Assembly: GCA_016716905.1 (NCBI GenBank)
Contig: JADJUS010000022.1
Location: forward strand, 310,001-374,000
From: Acidobacteriota bacterium
GTDB taxonomy: Bacteria > Acidobacteriota > Vicinamibacteria > Vicinamibacterales > SCN-69-37
Length of the DNA stretch: 64,000 nucleotides
Direction of reading: 5' to 3'
Position 1 is the stretch's first letter. The number at the start of each line of letters is the position of its first letter. Positions 61,791 through 64,000 of this stretch are shown here, piece by piece. Under the pieces are notes generated by a model. The model searched no databases and was not told where the DNA came from. It was given only the letters and a program-made list of their open reading frames with translations. The translations under genes were made by a program, and so were the position numbers.

Positions 61791-62678
61791 ATGGCGTGGT
61801 TCAAGAAAACCCGGAAACCCATCGAGCCGCAGGGCGACAAGTCCAGCCGCGTGCCCGAAGGGCTCTGGGTCAAGTGTCCGTCCTGCAGTCAGGTGATCTA
61901 CAACAAGGAACTGCTCGCCAATCAACAGGTCTGCCCCAAGTGCGCGCACCACTTCCGCATGAACGCCGCCGACCGCCTCGCGCTGCTGTTTGACGATGCG
62001 CGGTGGACCGAATACGACTCGGACCTGAAATCGACAGATCCCCTGAAGTTCACCGATACCAAGCCCTACCGCGATCGACTGGCTGCCAGCATCCGCGCCA
62101 CCGGACGCAAGGACGCGGTGGTGACGGCCAGCGGCAACATCGACGGCCTGCCTGCGATGGTGGCCGCCATGGAATACAGCTTCATCGGCGGCAGCATGGG
62201 CGTGGTGGTGGGCGAGAAGATCACGCGCGCCATCGAACTCGCCATCACCCGCCGCGTCCCGGTCATCGTCATCTGCTGCTCGGGCGGCGCGCGCATGATG
62301 GAAGGCACGCTGTCGCTGATGCAGATGGCAAAGATCAGCGCGGCGCTGGGCCGGCTCGACCGCGCCAGTCTGCCGTTCATCTCGGTGATGACCGATCCCA
62401 CCACCGGTGGCGTGACCGCCAGCTTCGCCATGCTCGGCGACCTCAACATCGCGGAGCCAAAGGCGCTGATCGGTTTTGCCGGCCCGCGAGTGATCGAGCA
62501 GACCATTCGCCAGAAACTGCCGGAAGGCTTCCAGCGCAGCGAGTTCCTCCTCGAAAAAGGCATGATCGACGTCATCGTCGATCGGCGCGACTTGAAAGCG
62601 GTGCTCGGGAATGCCCTCCGCATCATGTCGGGCATGGCACCGGGCGCCGAGCCCGCACCGGCGCAACTCGACGCCTGA
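61791..62678 (+). CDS. accD: Acetyl-CoA carboxylase carboxyltransferase subunit beta
   Basis: 295 residues. An N-terminal C4 zinc finger (CPSCSQVIYN and CPKCAHHFRM) precedes the carboxyltransferase fold (GNIDGLPAMVAAMEYSFIGG, ICCSGGARMMEGTLSLMQMA, VMTDPTTGGVTASFAMLGD). It transfers the carboxyl group from biotin to acetyl-CoA with AccA, which is not in the window. folC begins 1 nt after its stop, the common accD-folC order. Confidence 0.96.
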   Translation: MAWFKKTRKPIEPQGDKSSRVPEGLWVKCPSCSQVIYNKELLANQQVCPKCAHHFRMNAADRLALLFDDARWTEYDSDLKSTDPLKFTDTKPYRDRLAASIRATGRKDAVVTASGNIDGLPAMVAAMEYSFIGGSMGVVVGEKITRAIELAITRRVPVIVICCSGGARMMEGTLSLMQMAKISAALGRLDRASLPFISVMTDPTTGGVTASFAMLGDLNIAEPKALIGFAGPRVIEQTIRQKLPEGFQRSEFLLEKGMIDVIVDRRDLKAVLGNALRIMSGMAPGAEPAPAQLDA

Positions 62679-62679
62679 T

Positions 62680-63951
62680 TTGGCTGGTACCGTCCGCCAC
62701 TGGCTGTTCGGCCTCGAGGCCGCTGGCACCATCACCCTGGGGTTGGCGCCGATTCGATCGCTCCTTGCCAGCCTGGGACATCCCGAACAGTCGTTCACGG
62801 CCATCACCATCGCCGGCACAAACGGCAAAGGTTCCGTGTCGGCCATGGTCGAACGTGGGCTTCGCGCCGCGGGCTGCCGAACCGGGCGCTACACATCGCC
62901 GCATCTCGTGGATGTGACCGAGCGGGTGGTCGTGGACGGGCGGCCCGTCTCCGACCAGGCGTTCGACCATGCCACGGCGATGGTGCGCGCGGCCGCGGCT
63001 TTAGAGCGCACGCCGCCAACCTTCTTCGAAGCCACCACCGCCATCGCGTTTGTCGCGTTCCGTGATGCCGGCGTTGATGTGGCGGTGCTCGAGGTGGGTC
63101 TGGGGGGCCGCCTTGACGCCACAAACGCCGTTGACGCGCCCCTTGTGGCCATCACCAACATCGGCCTTGATCATCAGGAGTATCTGGGGCACACCATCGA
63201 AGCCATTGCCGCAGAAAAGGCGGGGGTGATCAAGCCCGGCGCGTCGGCCATCCTGGGCCGCACCGGCCAGGCGGCGATCGACGTGCTGTCGCGCGCTGCC
63301 GAACGGGTTCATGCCTCCGTGACGTTGGCGCCGGACGGGGTCGTGGCGCACGCAGTCATCGGTCTGCGCGAAACCACATTGGACCTCACCACTCCGGCAC
63401 GCGCATACGGACCGCTACGGCTCTCACTGCTGGGCCGGCATCAGGTGGACAACGCCGTGACGGCGGTCCGCACGCTGGAGGCGGCGCAGGCGCTTGGTAT
63501 TGCGCCTGTGGGCGTTGACGCGGTGCGCGCGGCGCTGTCGGATGCGCGCTGGCCGGGACGGCTCGACTGGCGCACGTGGCGGGGCCACGACGTGCTGGTG
63601 GATGGCGCACACAATGCGGACGGTGCGCGCGCACTGGCCGCGTTCCTACGCGAAACCGTCCAAAGGCCCGTCCCCATCGTCATTGGCATCATGCGGGACA
63701 AAGCGATCGCGGACGTCATCGGCGCGCTGGCGCCGTCGGCGTCGGTGTTTGTGTGCACGACCTGTGCGGCTCCGCGCGCGGCAACGCCCGAACAACTCGC
63801 CGACGAAGCGGCTCGGGTGGCGCCGGGTGTGCCACGAGTGGTGGCCGCCAGGCCACTGGAAGCGCTTGCCGAAGCCGCCCGGCACACAGAGCCGATCGTG
63901 GTGGCCGGATCACTGTTTCTGGCAGGAGAGGTACTGCCGTTGCTCGCGTGA
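62680..63951 (+). CDS. folC: Folylpolyglutamate synthase/dihydrofolate synthase
   Basis: 423 residues. Mur-ligase-type enzyme that adds glutamate to folates. ATP-binding loop AITIAGTNGKGSVSAMVERG, then YTSPHLVDVTERV, the metal and substrate segment LEVGLGGRLDATNAV, ITNIGLDHQEYLG, and the C-terminal domain entry LVDGAHNADGARALAAFLRE. The start is taken as the TTG one base after the accD stop; earlier in-frame codons are inside accD. Confident in family; the start codon is less certain. Confidence 0.93.
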   Translation: MAGTVRHWLFGLEAAGTITLGLAPIRSLLASLGHPEQSFTAITIAGTNGKGSVSAMVERGLRAAGCRTGRYTSPHLVDVTERVVVDGRPVSDQAFDHATAMVRAAAALERTPPTFFEATTAIAFVAFRDAGVDVAVLEVGLGGRLDATNAVDAPLVAITNIGLDHQEYLGHTIEAIAAEKAGVIKPGASAILGRTGQAAIDVLSRAAERVHASVTLAPDGVVAHAVIGLRETTLDLTTPARAYGPLRLSLLGRHQVDNAVTAVRTLEAAQALGIAPVGVDAVRAALSDARWPGRLDWRTWRGHDVLVDGAHNADGARALAAFLRETVQRPVPIVIGIMRDKAIADVIGALAPSASVFVCTTCAAPRAATPEQLADEAARVAPGVPRVVAARPLEALAEAARHTEPIVVAGSLFLAGEVLPLLA

Positions 63952-63957
63952 TATTCT
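63952..63957 (+). promoter_or_regulatory. Possible -10 element TATTCT for the final partial gene
   Basis: TATTCT begins one base after the folC stop and ends 10 nt before the next ATG. Confidence 0.35.
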
Positions 63958-63967
63958 GGCCCACCGC

Positions 63968-64000
63968 ATGTTTCGATCCCTCACTGTTTCGTGTCTGTTG
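63968..64000 (+). CDS. Start of a gene cut by the window edge, probable signal peptide
   Basis: Eleven codons (MFRSLTVSCLL) run to the right edge. A basic residue followed by hydrophobic ones fits the start of an export signal. Nothing more can be said. Confidence 0.45.
   Translation, partial: MFRSLTVSCLL

Overview
This is a high-GC bacterial window with densely packed genes and many 1-20 nt overlaps. The organism is a diderm: it has the TonB/ExbBD system, Lgt/LspA lipoprotein maturation, several lipoproteins and an outer-membrane-type barrel. The mix of genes (secreted DUF885 peptidase, type II asparaginase, serine hydrolase, HEAT-cyclophilin lipoprotein, dispersed hairpin repeats) suggests an Acidobacteriota member, perhaps Vicinamibacteria. 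That placement is an inference from gene style, not a phylogeny. I see no prophage, insertion sequence, CRISPR array or rRNA; this is chromosomal core plus lineage-specific genes.

Layout. 1-6462: addA (cut by the left edge) and addB, with a secreted protein of unknown function upstream. 6610-11556: a small conserved-looking protein, a periplasmic asparaginase, a lipoprotein serine hydrolase, a small membrane protein and a beta-barrel. 11581-14280: a DUF885 peptidase, tRNA-Ala(GGC) with 48-bp tandem repeats at its 3' end, a REP-like double hairpin, a cold-shock protein and selC (tRNA-Sec). 14292-17872: a five-gene minus-strand operon, erpA > Fur-rubrerythrin fusion > PHP phosphoesterase > catalytically degenerate ABC ATPase > HAD phosphatase. 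17904-25812: fumarase, an exported methyltransferase, a prenyl synthase, a membrane alkaline-phosphatase-superfamily protein, bioY/thiD back to back and an Xaa-Pro peptidase. 25903-28968: moaE-moaD-prfA-prmC and a HIT protein. 29040-35378: a HAD hydrolase divergent from ileS-lspA-lgt-rluD-nudix. 35347-41744: a 1274-residue secreted nuclease, a double-glycine leader peptide, a stand-alone 5'-3' exonuclease, an AraC regulator and an NTF2-like protein. 41760-48920: lon, a DksA/TraR protein, rpmB, ridA, rel and a TPR lipoprotein. 49295-51704: tonB-exbB-exbD-exbD. 51842-57360: tgt-yajC-secD-secF-uppP-DUF502. 57386-64000: ddl, a short terminated transcript with a 17-residue Lys/Ala peptide, a HEAT-cyclophilin lipoprotein, a deoxynucleoside kinase, accD, folC and the start of one more gene.

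Four observations stand out. First, a TANNNT -10 element lies 6-8 nt before the start codon at more than a dozen first-of-operon genes, which predicts leaderless mRNAs. Where it occurs it also decides start codons. Second, a Fur regulator is fused to a rubrerythrin diiron domain and coupled to erpA. Third, selC is present although no selenoprotein gene is visible here. Fourth, two unrecognised small products (the double-glycine peptide and the Lys/Ala peptide transcript) each sit alone with their own promoter.
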